Shown here one piece after another: positions 9,242 to 17,227 of a stretch of 64,000 nucleotides of DNA. How positions within the stretch are numbered: position 1 is the first letter of the stretch; each line of letters starts with the position of its first letter. This DNA comes from Bacillota bacterium (GTDB taxonomy: Bacteria; Bacillota; Clostridia; Christensenellales; Christensenellaceae): positions 62,001-126,000 of the forward strand of contig JAEWMJ010000034.1 in the NCBI GenBank assembly GCA_023393165.1, in the 5' to 3' direction. The notes under the pieces were generated by a model. That model was not told the DNA's origin. It did no database searches and saw only the letters and a list, made by a program, of their open reading frames with translations. Position numbers and translations under genes: made by a program.

Positions 9242-10009
9242 TCACCTGTCCAAAGTGATGAATTCTTCTTCTGCTGCCGGCTCAGGGCCGTATGATTCCT
9301 GCGTTTTGCTTCTTCCGAATGAGGGGATCACAGTCCTTATCATTGTCCCGATATCGTCCCGGATACTTAATTCTTCTATACTTTTTAAGTTGATCCGCAT
9401 TTTTTGAGGCATGATCATTTTCATATAGGCGGCGTCGGGATCATCCGTCTGGATGAGCATGCTTTCCTCGTTTTTAAATTGGATGCTTGCTTTGGATGTG
9501 ACCCCTGCTTTCAGCAAAAGCGTCGCCATCATCTCCTGGGTATACCGGTCGACGAATTTGACGACTTCCGGCCTTGTTCCTACGAAGCTCATATCCCTCC
9601 TGATGATATTCAAAAGCTGGGGGATTTCGTCTATACGGGATTTCCTTATCCGGCTCCCGATCCCGGTTATCCTGGAATCGTTCGCCTGTGTGATCCTTGC
9701 GCCCGTCTCATCCGGATGGTCCGACATGGTGCGGAATTTATATATTTTAAAGCGCCTGCCGTATTGCGTTACCCTTGTCTGCCTGAACAGCACCGGTCCG
9801 GGAGAATCAACCTTTATCGCGATGCTTATACCCAGAATTGCAGGCGATAAAACGATAAGCATAAAAACCCCCATACAGAAATCAAAAAGGCCTTTTATAA
9901 ACAGGGTCGGTTTCTTTTTGCATAGTATTTCGTAATATTGCCTGACGCTTTCACTTTTCATTTCAGCCGGAAGATCATCCCATTTGCGCAATATCAAATT
10001 TAAAATCAT
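9242..10009 (-). CDS. PglC-type priming sugar-phosphate transferase, copy 2
   Basis: 255 residues. It has the same core as the other two copies (KVDSPGPVLFRQTRV, KFRTMSDH, SRIDEIPQLLNII), but with about 35 extra residues before the membrane helix and a long acidic tail. It is clearly more divergent than copies 1 and 3 are from each other, so it probably uses another sugar or acts in a modified branch. Its first 35 bases overlap the end of the aminotransferase gene. That is the arrangement expected if an amino-sugar made by the latter is its substrate, as in PglE/PglC pairs. Confidence 0.88.
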   Translation of the reverse strand: MILNLILRKWDDLPAEMKSESVRQYYEILCKKKPTLFIKGLFDFCMGVFMLIVLSPAILGISIAIKVDSPGPVLFRQTRVTQYGRRFKIYKFRTMSDHPDETGARITQANDSRITGIGSRIRKSRIDEIPQLLNIIRRDMSFVGTRPEVVKFVDRYTQEMMATLLLKAGVTSKASIQFKNEESMLIQTDDPDAAYMKMIMPQKMRINLKSIEELSIRDDIGTMIRTVIPSFGRSKTQESYGPEPAAEEEFITLDR

Positions 10010-11249
10010 GCCCTTTCTGATCGACGTTGAATTTTGACTGGCCTAATATGCCCTTAAGATTGTCTGCGACATACTCCGCTTCTTCGTCTGTAAGCAGCGT
10101 ATATAAGGGCAAAGAAATTTCGTTTTTATACATTTCATAGGCGTTCGGAAAATCCCCGATGTCAAAACCGGCTTTTTTATAAGCAGAGTGCATGGGCAGG
10201 GGCTTATAATGAACATTTGTCATGATGCTGTTCTCCAGCATTTTCCCGATTACGTAATTTCTGAATTTATAATCCGCGCCGGTCAGCCTTGCCATGTACA
10301 GATGGCCGTTTGAGACATAGTCCTTTGTTTTATGCCTTAATATTTCAATATTCAGGTCCTGAAAAGCCTGGTCATATTTGTCTATGATCCAATGCCTCTT
10401 GAAAAGCATTTCCGAATATCTCCACAGTTGCGACAGGCCAAGCGCAGCCATAATATCCGGCATATTGCACTTATAACCCATCAGGTTTATATCATATTCC
10501 CAGCACCCGTTAAGTGTTTTTTCCAGCGCATCCTTGTTCTGTCCGTGCATGGAAAGAAGCATAAACTGTTTATATATGCAATCGTCCGGCATCCCCGGGA
10601 CCGGACGCCACGTTATGGCCCCGCCCTCCCCTGTGGTCAGATTTTTAACCGCATGAAAGGAAAAGCACGTGAAATCGGCGATGTTTCCGACCTGCTGGTT
10701 TTTATACAAAGAACCAAAGGCGTGCGCGGCGTCGGCAATCAGGACAGGTCTGTCAAAAAGGGATTGAACGCCTTTTGCCGGACGGTACAAATGTTTTTTT
10801 TGCTCCAGTACGGAAAACAACCGGTCGTAGCAGCAGGGAACTCCAGCAATATCGACCGCGATCACGGCTTTGGTCCTGTCCGTTACCGCGTTTAATATAT
10901 TCTCCGCGGAAATATGGTAACTCCCCTTGTCTACATCCACCAGAACGATCTTTGCTCCCACATGCTCTATAACGCTTGCACTGGCAGTGTAGGTATACGC
11001 GCTGGTGATAACCTCGTCTCCCGGACCGATCCCCAGGAACCGCAGCGTAAGTTCCATTGCGGCCGTCGCCGAATTTACACAGACAGTCTTATTTGTTTTA
11101 CAGAACCGCGACAAATGTTCTTCAAATTTTTTTGTAATTTGCCCTGTTGTGATCCATCCGGATTTCAGCACATCCACTACCGCGTTAATATCGTTCTTTG
11201 TTATTTCCGGCAGTACAAACGGAATTATGGTTTTACACTTGTTATCCAT
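9975..11249 (-). CDS. DegT/DnrJ/EryC1 sugar aminotransferase (PglE-like)
   Basis: 424 residues, PLP-dependent aminotransferase of nucleotide-sugar biosynthesis. Visible are AATAAM-like phosphate contacts (ATAAMEL, 61-67), IADAAHAFGS with the PLP-ring Asp at 173, and the Schiff-base lysine 202 in FSFHAVKNLTTGEGGAI. The family makes UDP-4-amino sugars such as bacillosamine precursors. It is some 40 residues longer than usual at the C terminus, and this tail is what overlaps the next gene. The ribosome site is weak. A hairpin with a U tract lies 31 bases upstream of the ATG. Confidence 0.9.
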   Translation of the reverse strand: MDNKCKTIIPFVLPEITKNDINAVVDVLKSGWITTGQITKKFEEHLSRFCKTNKTVCVNSATAAMELTLRFLGIGPGDEVITSAYTYTASASVIEHVGAKIVLVDVDKGSYHISAENILNAVTDRTKAVIAVDIAGVPCCYDRLFSVLEQKKHLYRPAKGVQSLFDRPVLIADAAHAFGSLYKNQQVGNIADFTCFSFHAVKNLTTGEGGAITWRPVPGMPDDCIYKQFMLLSMHGQNKDALEKTLNGCWEYDINLMGYKCNMPDIMAALGLSQLWRYSEMLFKRHWIIDKYDQAFQDLNIEILRHKTKDYVSNGHLYMARLTGADYKFRNYVIGKMLENSIMTNVHYKPLPMHSAYKKAGFDIGDFPNAYEMYKNEISLPLYTLLTDEEAEYVADNLKGILGQSKFNVDQKGHDFKFDIAQMG

Positions 11250-11279
11250 ACAAACATATTCTTTTCTATTAAAATTCTT

Positions 11280-11309
11280 AAAAAAAAGGCCATAAGCCGG
11301 CCATTCCGG
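11280..11309 (-). terminator. Weak terminator with an overlapping alternative hairpin
   Basis: On the minus strand a GGCC/GGCC stem (11302-11299 with 11291-11288, 7-base loop) is followed directly by eight U residues. A competing CCGG/CCGG stem (11109-type arm at 11309-11306 with 11100-11097) shares bases 11099-11100 and would prevent the first. It lies between the priming transferase gene ending at 11517 and the aminotransferase start at 11249. Either it is a leaky terminator or an attenuator. Confidence 0.5.
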
Positions 11310-11516
11310 TTAAAAAATAATGCGGACTTAAAAATTGATATAACATTTCTGGTTAAAACTTGCGCCGAAACAGCAGTTTTTATTCCATAAAATCTGTTTT
11401 TATGTAACAAATTATATTGTTTATATTTTACAAATCCTGTCGAAGTAATTTTAAATGACAGATAAGAGAACAAAAAAAATCTGTTTTTATGATAAATTTT
11501 CGGTTTTTACAAAAGT

Positions 11517-12110
11517 TTAAATCGATCCTCTTCCGCCTTCCACCACGCCGTCGTGCCGGAGCACCTTTCCGATGGTTTTATATATGCACATAAAATCCAG
11601 GGTAAAGCTTATGTTTTTGACATATAACGCGTCCACCTTGGCCTTTGTTCCGGCCGAAAGCGCGTCCCTGCCGCTGATTTGCGCCAGACCCGTCAGTCCG
11701 GGGCGTACTTTGTTGATGCCGTACGCTTCGCGTTCCACAATAAGATCGTACTCGTTCCAGAGCACGGGCCTTGGCCCAACAAAAGACATTTGGCCGCGTA
11801 TGATGTTGAAAAGCTGCGGCAGTTCGTCCAGGCTGGTGCGGCGCAGAAATTTTCCGACACGCGTGATATATTGCTCCGGATGATTAAGCTTGCGGGTGGG
11901 CGTGTTTTCGGGCGTATCCATGCGCATCGTCCGGAATTTTAATATGTTGAAATACGTGTTTCCCATGCCTACCCGTTTCTGCCTGAACAGAACCGGTCCC
12001 GGAGAATCGGCCTTGATAACGAAAGGCAATATCAGGAACAGAGGTGAAAGAATTATTAAAGCAATTACAGCAAGAATAAGATCTATCGCCCTTTTACACT
12101 TCTTATACAT
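11517..12110 (-). CDS. PglC/WcaJ-type priming sugar-phosphate transferase, copy 3
   Basis: 197 residues with the compact PglC plan: re-entrant helix at 8-30, DSPGPVLFRQKRVGMG, KFRTMRMDTPE, RRTSLDELPQ, PRPVLWNEYD. It matches copy 1 (753-1373) nearly throughout, including the unusual KVLRHDGVVEGG ending (KVLKHEGVVEGG in copy 1). It is the first gene of the minus-strand cluster. GGAG lies 6 bases before the ATG. The gap of 267 bases to the next gene contains a candidate terminator/attenuator, so this gene may be expressed partly on its own. Confidence 0.9.
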   Translation of the reverse strand: MYKKCKRAIDLILAVIALIILSPLFLILPFVIKADSPGPVLFRQKRVGMGNTYFNILKFRTMRMDTPENTPTRKLNHPEQYITRVGKFLRRTSLDELPQLFNIIRGQMSFVGPRPVLWNEYDLIVEREAYGINKVRPGLTGLAQISGRDALSAGTKAKVDALYVKNISFTLDFMCIYKTIGKVLRHDGVVEGGRGSI

Positions 12111-12416
12111 GAAAAACTCCGTCAGTATACTCCAAAGGTTCCCTAAATATTTCCGTCCCTACAAAAAATAGGTTTTAGCCTAGCTTGCTTATGCAGGCGG
12201 AAAAATATTTGCGGTAATTAATGCCAAAACAGCGGCATAACTGATTGGATGTACGTATCCTGACTGCGAGGTTTGGCAGATTGCATAATTTCGAATTTTT
12301 TGGGAATTTATGAAATATTATTGACAATATTTTCCGAGGGGTTTATGATAAAAACGATAAAATACCAAATGATATATAATTCACCACTAAATTGCTATTT
12401 AGTAAAGGTAAAACAA
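12111..12416. promoter_or_regulatory. Divergent intergenic region between polysaccharide locus and sortase operon
   Basis: About 300 bases without a gene. The plus-strand promoter of the sortase operon (12321-12349) lies here. For the minus-strand priming transferase the best candidate is TATACT near 12130 with no good -35. No riboswitch signature was seen. Confidence 0.5.
12321..12349 (+). promoter_or_regulatory. Sigma-A promoter of sortase operon
   Basis: TTGACA (12321-12326), 17-base spacer, TATGAT (12344-12349). The start codon follows about 68 bases downstream. Confidence 0.75.
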
Positions 12417-13265
12417 ATGAAATCAACAGGTTTTACGCAAAACGAGAATGAAGAATACGAGAAAAGACGCACCCATAAAAAGAGAGTCCGTCCTTTTTTT
12501 TTGCTGATTATTTCCGGGGCGGTTCTGGCCGGCGCAATTATCTGCATTGTACTGGCGAACAGCAGGGATCAGTCTGTGGAATCCGAGTTTAACCAGGCGA
12601 TGGCTTCCTATGCGCCCGCTGCAGCGGCCCCGGTTAGCGCTTCTCCCGCTCCCGCCGCATCCGAAGAAGAAAATATTTTTGACCGGACCCGGAAAAAACC
12701 GGACAGAAATATCGATTTTAACGGTTTGGCGGCTGAAAACGGCGACATAATCGCATGGGTCAGCGTTCCCGGCACGGATATCGATTATCCGGTGGTGCAT
12801 GGCGAAGACAACGAATATTATTTGTCGCACAATGCTTTAAAAGAGGAAAGCAAAAGCGGAGCGATATTCTCTGATATGCAGAATACCCGGGGTTTTACCG
12901 ATCCGGTGACTGTATTGTACGGGCACAGGATGAAAAACGGGAGCATGTTTGCTTCCCTGCACAAATTTGAAGACGAAGCGTTTTTTAAACAGAACAATAA
13001 AATAGAAATCTACACATCCGTGGGCCAGTGGGAATACGAAATTTTTGCGGCTTACAAGACGGACAACGCCAATATTTTATACGGCAGGGATTTTCATGAT
13101 AAAGAGGTTTACCAGAAGTATCTGGACAGTATAGAAAATATTCATGATTTAAGCGCCCACCTGAGCGGGACGGAATTGACAACGGATGACCATATACTTA
13201 CCCTGTCGACCTGCGTTGAGGGAGAAGAAGAACAACGGTATGTGGTGCAGGCAGTGTTAAGATAA
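12417..13265 (+). CDS. srtB: Class B sortase
   Basis: About 282 residues. A membrane anchor (PFFLLIISGAVLAGAIICIVL) is followed by an Ala/Pro-rich linker and the sortase barrel. Catalytic elements: His in VLYGHRMKNGSMF, Cys in LTLSTCVEGEE, Arg in the final QRYVVQAVLR. The insertion with a helix between them fits class B. It cleaves a C-terminal sorting signal and links the protein to peptidoglycan on the outer face. The frame is open to 12273, but the ATG at 12417, with AAAGG upstream, gives a normal cytoplasmic tail. Its stop overlaps the LCP start (TAATG). The SPKTS protein two genes downstream is a plausible substrate. Confidence 0.92.
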   Translation: MKSTGFTQNENEEYEKRRTHKKRVRPFFLLIISGAVLAGAIICIVLANSRDQSVESEFNQAMASYAPAAAAPVSASPAPAASEEENIFDRTRKKPDRNIDFNGLAAENGDIIAWVSVPGTDIDYPVVHGEDNEYYLSHNALKEESKSGAIFSDMQNTRGFTDPVTVLYGHRMKNGSMFASLHKFEDEAFFKQNNKIEIYTSVGQWEYEIFAAYKTDNANILYGRDFHDKEVYQKYLDSIENIHDLSAHLSGTELTTDDHILTLSTCVEGEEEQRYVVQAVLR

Positions 13266-14221
13266 TGAATGGTTTTTGGAGAAGAACGACAGCAAAAACT
13301 AAACGGACAGTGTATACGGCGGGCATAATTGCAATTGCGGCAGCCGTTATTGGCATTTTTTTGTTTTCCAATCAGTATCCTGCGCCCGGAGACATTATAT
13401 ATAACGGAGAAACCTATACCTATAACAGAAATCTTACGAACGTCCTTTTTCTGGGAGTGGACTACAGCGTAGGATACACCGATAAAGCCATTGGCGGGCA
13501 TCAGGCAGACACGCTTGTCTTAATGTCGATAGACAAAAAGGCAAAAAAGGCAAGGTTTATCAACATACCCAGGGACGTGCTGACACAGGTAAAAGCCTAT
13601 GACGCAAACGGCAATTTTGCCTGCAACACCGTCTCGCCCATATGCCTGGCCCATTCGTTCGGCAGGGACGAGCGCAGCGGATCGGAGCTGACGATGGAAG
13701 CGGTAAGTTATTTTCTTTACGGCGTTCCCGTCCAGAATTATCTTTCCATGAACATAGACGGTATTACGGAAGCGAACGATCTGGTGGGCGGCGTTCCCGT
13801 AGACGTGATGGAAGACTTTACCGTGGTGGACCCTTCCATGGTAAAGGGCGCTCATGTAACATTAACAGGCGTTACCGCCATGAATTATGTGCGTCAGCGC
13901 TCGCTTCCCGGTATGAGCGGCAGCAATCTGGACAGGATGAACAGGCAGATACAGTATATGCAGTCTTTCCTGAACCAGGTTAAAGAGAAAACGAGAAATG
14001 ACAAGAGCTTTCCTGTGACCCTTTTGAAACAGTTGGATGGGTATATAAGCACAGATCTGACTGTATTCAGTTTGCCGCCGGTTCTTAATATACTGCTGGA
14101 TCAGGGTGTTTCGGGCGGGGATATGCAGATAATTTCCGGCAGGACGACGGACGAAGGGTTTCAGGCGGACGATGGGGCTCTGAAAGACCTGGTGCGGGAT
14201 GTATTTTATATCAAACAATAA
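13265..14221 (+). CDS. LytR-CpsA-Psr (LCP) family cell-wall ligase
   Basis: 318 residues with one N-terminal membrane helix (about 17-36) and an extracellular LCP domain. Motifs: NVLFLGVDYS (59-68), HQADTLVLMSID (79-90), FINIPRDVL (98-106) and SNLDRMNRQIQYM, carrying the Asp and Arg residues that bind the pyrophosphate and metal. LCP enzymes move teichoic acid or capsule from undecaprenyl pyrophosphate to peptidoglycan. Here it sits beside the polysaccharide locus and in one operon with a sortase, so it is the natural candidate to attach that polymer. Confidence 0.92.
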   Translation: MNGFWRRTTAKTKRTVYTAGIIAIAAAVIGIFLFSNQYPAPGDIIYNGETYTYNRNLTNVLFLGVDYSVGYTDKAIGGHQADTLVLMSIDKKAKKARFINIPRDVLTQVKAYDANGNFACNTVSPICLAHSFGRDERSGSELTMEAVSYFLYGVPVQNYLSMNIDGITEANDLVGGVPVDVMEDFTVVDPSMVKGAHVTLTGVTAMNYVRQRSLPGMSGSNLDRMNRQIQYMQSFLNQVKEKTRNDKSFPVTLLKQLDGYISTDLTVFSLPPVLNILLDQGVSGGDMQIISGRTTDEGFQADDGALKDLVRDVFYIKQ

Positions 14222-14279
14222 AACAGTAAAGATGGTCGGAAACGGCTGTTAAATAAAACAACTAAAGGAGATGCAAGAA

Positions 14280-14909
14280 ATGAAAAAAAAGATTCTGGTT
14301 ATGACGCTCGCAATTGTATTGTGCCTGTCAGTGTCGACAACCGCATTTGCGACGTCCAATCCAAGCCCGGTTGGGGGCAGCACGTCCATAGTATCAGAAG
14401 TACCTGATGGCGTACATATCGTGGAGCAACCGATGACTGCTGAAAAGCAAGAGGCGATCAACGATGCGATTGCCCAAAACAATGTTGAGGGTACGCTGCT
14501 GCTGACGCAGGACATCCATCTGGAGTATACGGGCGGCATGACCTATTTCCCCTCGGCAGGCGATCCTCCGATCGTATTTAAAATGTACTGCAGCGTTCAT
14601 CCATATGACAAGGCCACCATTATCCATATTACACAGGCGGGCCAGGTTGAAATCATTCCGGCTACCTGCTACGAAGGCTATGTGGAATTCGGTCTGACGA
14701 GCTTCTCGCCTGTAGGACTGGTCGTGCAGGCCGGCACAGCGCCCGCTTCCGGTGATTCGTCTTCCACAACGACCACAGCGGCTGCCGTATCCCCCAAAAC
14801 AAGTGAAGCGGCCAATACGTCCGCGATATGGTATATCGTTGCTGCGGCTGCGGCTGTAGTCCTGGTATCTTCTATCAGAATGGTCCGCAGGGCAGGCAAA
14901 GAAAAATAA
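14280..14909 (+). CDS. Sortase-anchored surface protein with SPKTS sorting signal
   Basis: 209 residues. Signal peptide MKKKILVMTLAIVLCLSVST ending at AFA; a mature part of about 120 residues that matches no family I recognise; then a Ser/Thr/Ala linker. The C-terminal sorting signal consists of SPKTS, a hydrophobic helix (WYIVAAAAAVVLVSS) and a positive tail (RMVRRAGKEK). SPKTG-like motifs are used by clostridial sortases. The ATG at 14280 is preferred; the in-frame ATG at 14271 overlaps the AAAGGAG ribosome site. Third gene of the sortase operon, closed by the terminator at 14941. Confidence 0.85.
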   Translation: MKKKILVMTLAIVLCLSVSTTAFATSNPSPVGGSTSIVSEVPDGVHIVEQPMTAEKQEAINDAIAQNNVEGTLLLTQDIHLEYTGGMTYFPSAGDPPIVFKMYCSVHPYDKATIIHITQAGQVEIIPATCYEGYVEFGLTSFSPVGLVVQAGTAPASGDSSSTTTTAAAVSPKTSEAANTSAIWYIVAAAAAVVLVSSIRMVRRAGKEK

Positions 14910-14940
14910 TTTAATACCAATACCCAGGAATCATTTTAAA

Positions 14941-14980
14941 CCTGTACCGCAGGATACCTTGCGGTACGGGTTTTATTTTC
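14941..14980 (+). terminator. Terminator of sortase operon
   Basis: An 11-bp stem (14941-14951 with 14960-14970, one G-U pair) is followed by TTTTATTTT. It lies 32 bases after the surface-protein stop codon. Confidence 0.88.
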
Positions 14981-15002
14981 TAAACAAAGAGCTTAACGCG
15001 CA

Positions 15003-15068
15003 GTATGAATCCACTGAGAAGTGGGAATGGCGGAACAACACAGTAGTTGAGCCTTTCAGGAGCCTGAA
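15003..15068. repeat. Right-end fragment of dispersed repeat family A
   Basis: Shares with the right ends at 21115-21173 and 21480-21542 the ordered blocks GAATC, GAAGTG, TGGCGGAA, AACA, AGTAGTTG, TTTC and CCTGAA. It overlaps the last four codons of the PfkB-type gene, which ends inside it. Confidence 0.6.
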
Positions 15069-16000
15069 TTCATCAGTTTTTGAATATTGGCAAGGCTGGT
15101 ATTGGGCGAAGTAGCCCCCAGATACCCAACCGAAACCGCAGCCGCGGCACACGCAAACCTGGCGCAGTCGCGGACAGGCAGTCCGTCCAAATAAGCGCTT
15201 ACAAAGCCCGCGACAAAATTGTCCCCCGCGCCGGCAGTATCCACCACTTCCGTCCGGAAGGCGGGAACGGTGAATCCTTTCCCTTTATGGCGCACATAGC
15301 ATCCCTGGCCGCCGAGTTTTATGACGACGGTTTTCTCGCCCGTCCGGTCCATAATAAACTTCGCCATTCTTGCGGGATCGGTTTCTCCGGTCATGTATTT
15401 TGCCTCAGTATAGCTGGGCATAAAAATGTCGATAAATTGAAGCAAGCGCTCAACTCCGGAAAACCCCGTATGATAATTGTCGTGTCCCGCGTCCGCGCTG
15501 ATGGTAACGCCCGCGTTTTTGGCGCTTTCAAAAAACTCGGGGCCTCCCTCTTTTTCAAACAGAGGATGCGCAAAAAGGCTGGATAGGTTGATATGGCGCG
15601 TCTCGCCGATCAAACCAAAATCCAGATCCTGCGCGCACAGCGTCTGGTTGTTCCCACGCGTACATATAAAAGTCCTGTCTCCCCCGCTGTTCACCATCAC
15701 GATGCTGACCGAAGTTACAACGCCCTCCTTCATGCGCACGTATCTCGTATCCACGCCCCTGGACGCGATATTGCCGCGCACCAGATTGCCGGTCCCGTCG
15801 TTTCCCAGCGCGCCCAGAAGGGCGGTCTTTTTCCCGAGCTGTGCAAGCACGATGGCCGAGTTGGCCGCGTCTCCTCCCGGTATGAAATCCAGGCTTGGCA
15901 CGCGGATAGTGTCGGTTTGAAAATCAAGAACATCCACGGGCAGTTTTACCGGCAGATCCGCCACGATAACGCCGATATCCAAAACATCGTATTTTTTCAT
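15056..16000 (-). CDS. PfkB-family carbohydrate/nucleoside kinase
   Basis: 314 residues. PfkB/ribokinase fold: PGGDAANSAIVLAQLGKK near the start (signature 1) and VVDTAGAGDNFVAGFVSAYL near 250-270 (signature 2, catalytic Asp and anion hole). These cytoplasmic enzymes phosphorylate sugars or nucleosides with ATP. The substrate cannot be told; neighbours give no pathway except a sorbitol-phosphate-dehydrogenase-like SDR 450 bases away. The final residues NSGS and stop are encoded by sequence that matches a dispersed repeat. Confidence 0.88.
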   Translation of the reverse strand: MKKYDVLDIGVIVADLPVKLPVDVLDFQTDTIRVPSLDFIPGGDAANSAIVLAQLGKKTALLGALGNDGTGNLVRGNIASRGVDTRYVRMKEGVVTSVSIVMVNSGGDRTFICTRGNNQTLCAQDLDFGLIGETRHINLSSLFAHPLFEKEGGPEFFESAKNAGVTISADAGHDNYHTGFSGVERLLQFIDIFMPSYTEAKYMTGETDPARMAKFIMDRTGEKTVVIKLGGQGCYVRHKGKGFTVPAFRTEVVDTAGAGDNFVAGFVSAYLDGLPVRDCARFACAAAAVSVGYLGATSPNTSLANIQKLMNSGS

Positions 16001-16155
16001 AACAAGCCACCAAAAAATTCATTCTGGACAAACCATTCAAAAAAGGTTATTTTTATTATAACATAATTAAAATGCGAAATGATAACCGGCTATTTTTAAT
16101 AATTAAACGCAGCCGGGTTTATCAGCGCTCTGAAGCTTATGGAGGAGAATGAAAC

Positions 16156-16350
16156 ATGGCATGTGCAACAAACAAACTCAGCGATACCTGCAACTGTACC
16201 TATCCGTGCAGCAAACACGCCAAATGCTGCGAATGCATCGCTTTTCACAGGGACAGCGGCGAATTTCCGGCCTGCTTCTTCTCGGCAAAGGCTGAAAAAA
16301 CATACGACAGGAGCTTTTCCGCGCTCCAAAAAGACAGAAGCGGCAGATAA
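16156..16350 (+). CDS. Small cysteine-rich DUF6485-type protein
   Basis: 64 residues with eight cysteines at 3, 12, 14, 18, 24, 25, 27 and 40. The block [20 protein letters not shown] then GEFPACFF matches the small Cys-rich family I know as DUF6485 in clostridia. The cysteine spacing suggests a metal-binding knuckle; the function is not known. GGAGGA lies 9 bases before the ATG. It is a single-gene unit closed by a strong terminator, divergent from the PfkB-type gene. Confidence 0.8.
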   Translation: MACATNKLSDTCNCTYPCSKHAKCCECIAFHRDSGEFPACFFSAKAEKTYDRSFSALQKDRSGR

Positions 16351-16362
16351 GGATCCAAAGCA

Positions 16363-16393
16363 GCCGGGAATCGCAGGATTGCCGGCCTTTTTT
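16363..16393 (+). terminator. Terminator of DUF6485 gene
   Basis: A ten-pair stem with one mismatch (16363-16372 with 16377-16386, GCAG loop) is followed by a run of T. Confidence 0.8.
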
Positions 16394-16397
16394 ACCG

Positions 16398-16435
16398 GCA
16401 AAATAAATACCCCGGAAAGCCAAGCCCTCCGGGGT
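16398..16435 (-). terminator. Terminator of SDR gene
   Basis: ACCCCGG (16409-16415) pairs with CCGGGGT (16429-16435). On the minus strand it is followed by ATTTATTTT. It lies 16 bases after the SDR stop codon. Confidence 0.75.
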
Positions 16436-16450
16436 GAAAGTCTCTTTGAT

Positions 16451-17227
16451 TTAAGGCATCATCTGCTGGCCGCCGGTCACGTTGATGGCCTGTCCGGTCA
16501 TATACGAGGAATCCTCGCTTGCCAGGAAAACAAGGACGTTTGCAACGTCGTTGTAAGTGCAGCCGCGTTTCATGGGCACCATATCGATGTATTTCTGACG
16601 GACCTCTTCCTCGGTGATCCCCTGGTTGCGCGCATATTGTTTGAACAGGCTGTTTACCCACAGCGGGCTGTCCAACATATTGCCCGGGCAAATAGCGTTG
16701 ACCCTGATGTTTTCGGAAGCAAGCTCAAGAGCAAGGCTCTGCACCAGCCCGATCCCGCCGAATTTGCTTGCCGCATACGCCGAGTTTTTAGCCGAGCCCT
16801 TCTTGCCTGATTTGCTGTTGATTTCGATAATATTCCCATACCCCTGCTTTTGGAATATTTCGCATGCCGCTTTCGCCGTATTAAAGAAACCGCACAGGTT
16901 TACGTCGACCACCAGTTTCCATTTTTCCGGGTCAAATTCCCCGACTGCGCCGGATATCAGGATCGCGGCGTTGCATACCAGAATATCAATTTTTCCGTAT
17001 TTCTCCATTGCGGCGTTCATCAGGCGCACGCAATCTTCATATTTTGTAATATCCACCCGTACGGCGATCGCATCCTTCAGTTCGGAAGCGGTTTTCTGCG
17101 CGCCTTCCAGATTGATATCGCCTATTACCACGCTTGCGCCCTCGTCAGATAACCTCTGGCTGAGCGCTTGTCCCAGTCCCTGTGCGCCGCCTGTAATTAC
17201 AGCCACCTTATTCTGCAATCTGTCCAA
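16451..17227 (-). CDS. Short-chain dehydrogenase, sorbitol-6-phosphate dehydrogenase-like
   Basis: 258 residues, classical SDR. TGGAQGLG (12-19) binds NAD(P), NAA is at about 86-88, and the catalytic pair Tyr151-Lys155 lies in YAASKFG. The C-terminal part (QYARNQGITEEEVRQKYID, VPMKRGCTYNDV, SYMTGQAINVTGGQ) follows the pattern of SrlD, sorbitol-6-phosphate 2-dehydrogenase. No sorbitol PTS gene is present, so a different polyol or sugar is possible. The start overlaps the end of the GT28-type gene by 20 bases, so the two are co-transcribed. Confidence 0.85.
   Translation of the reverse strand: MDRLQNKVAVITGGAQGLGQALSQRLSDEGASVVIGDINLEGAQKTASELKDAIAVRVDITKYEDCVRLMNAAMEKYGKIDILVCNAAILISGAVGEFDPEKWKLVVDVNLCGFFNTAKAACEIFQKQGYGNIIEINSKSGKKGSAKNSAYAASKFGGIGLVQSLALELASENIRVNAICPGNMLDSPLWVNSLFKQYARNQGITEEEVRQKYIDMVPMKRGCTYNDVANVLVFLASEDSSYMTGQAINVTGGQQMMP

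Noticed and set aside
12273..12416. N-terminal extension of the sortase
   Set aside because: The region contains the promoter and lacks a ribosome site; the ATG at 12417 gives a normal sortase.
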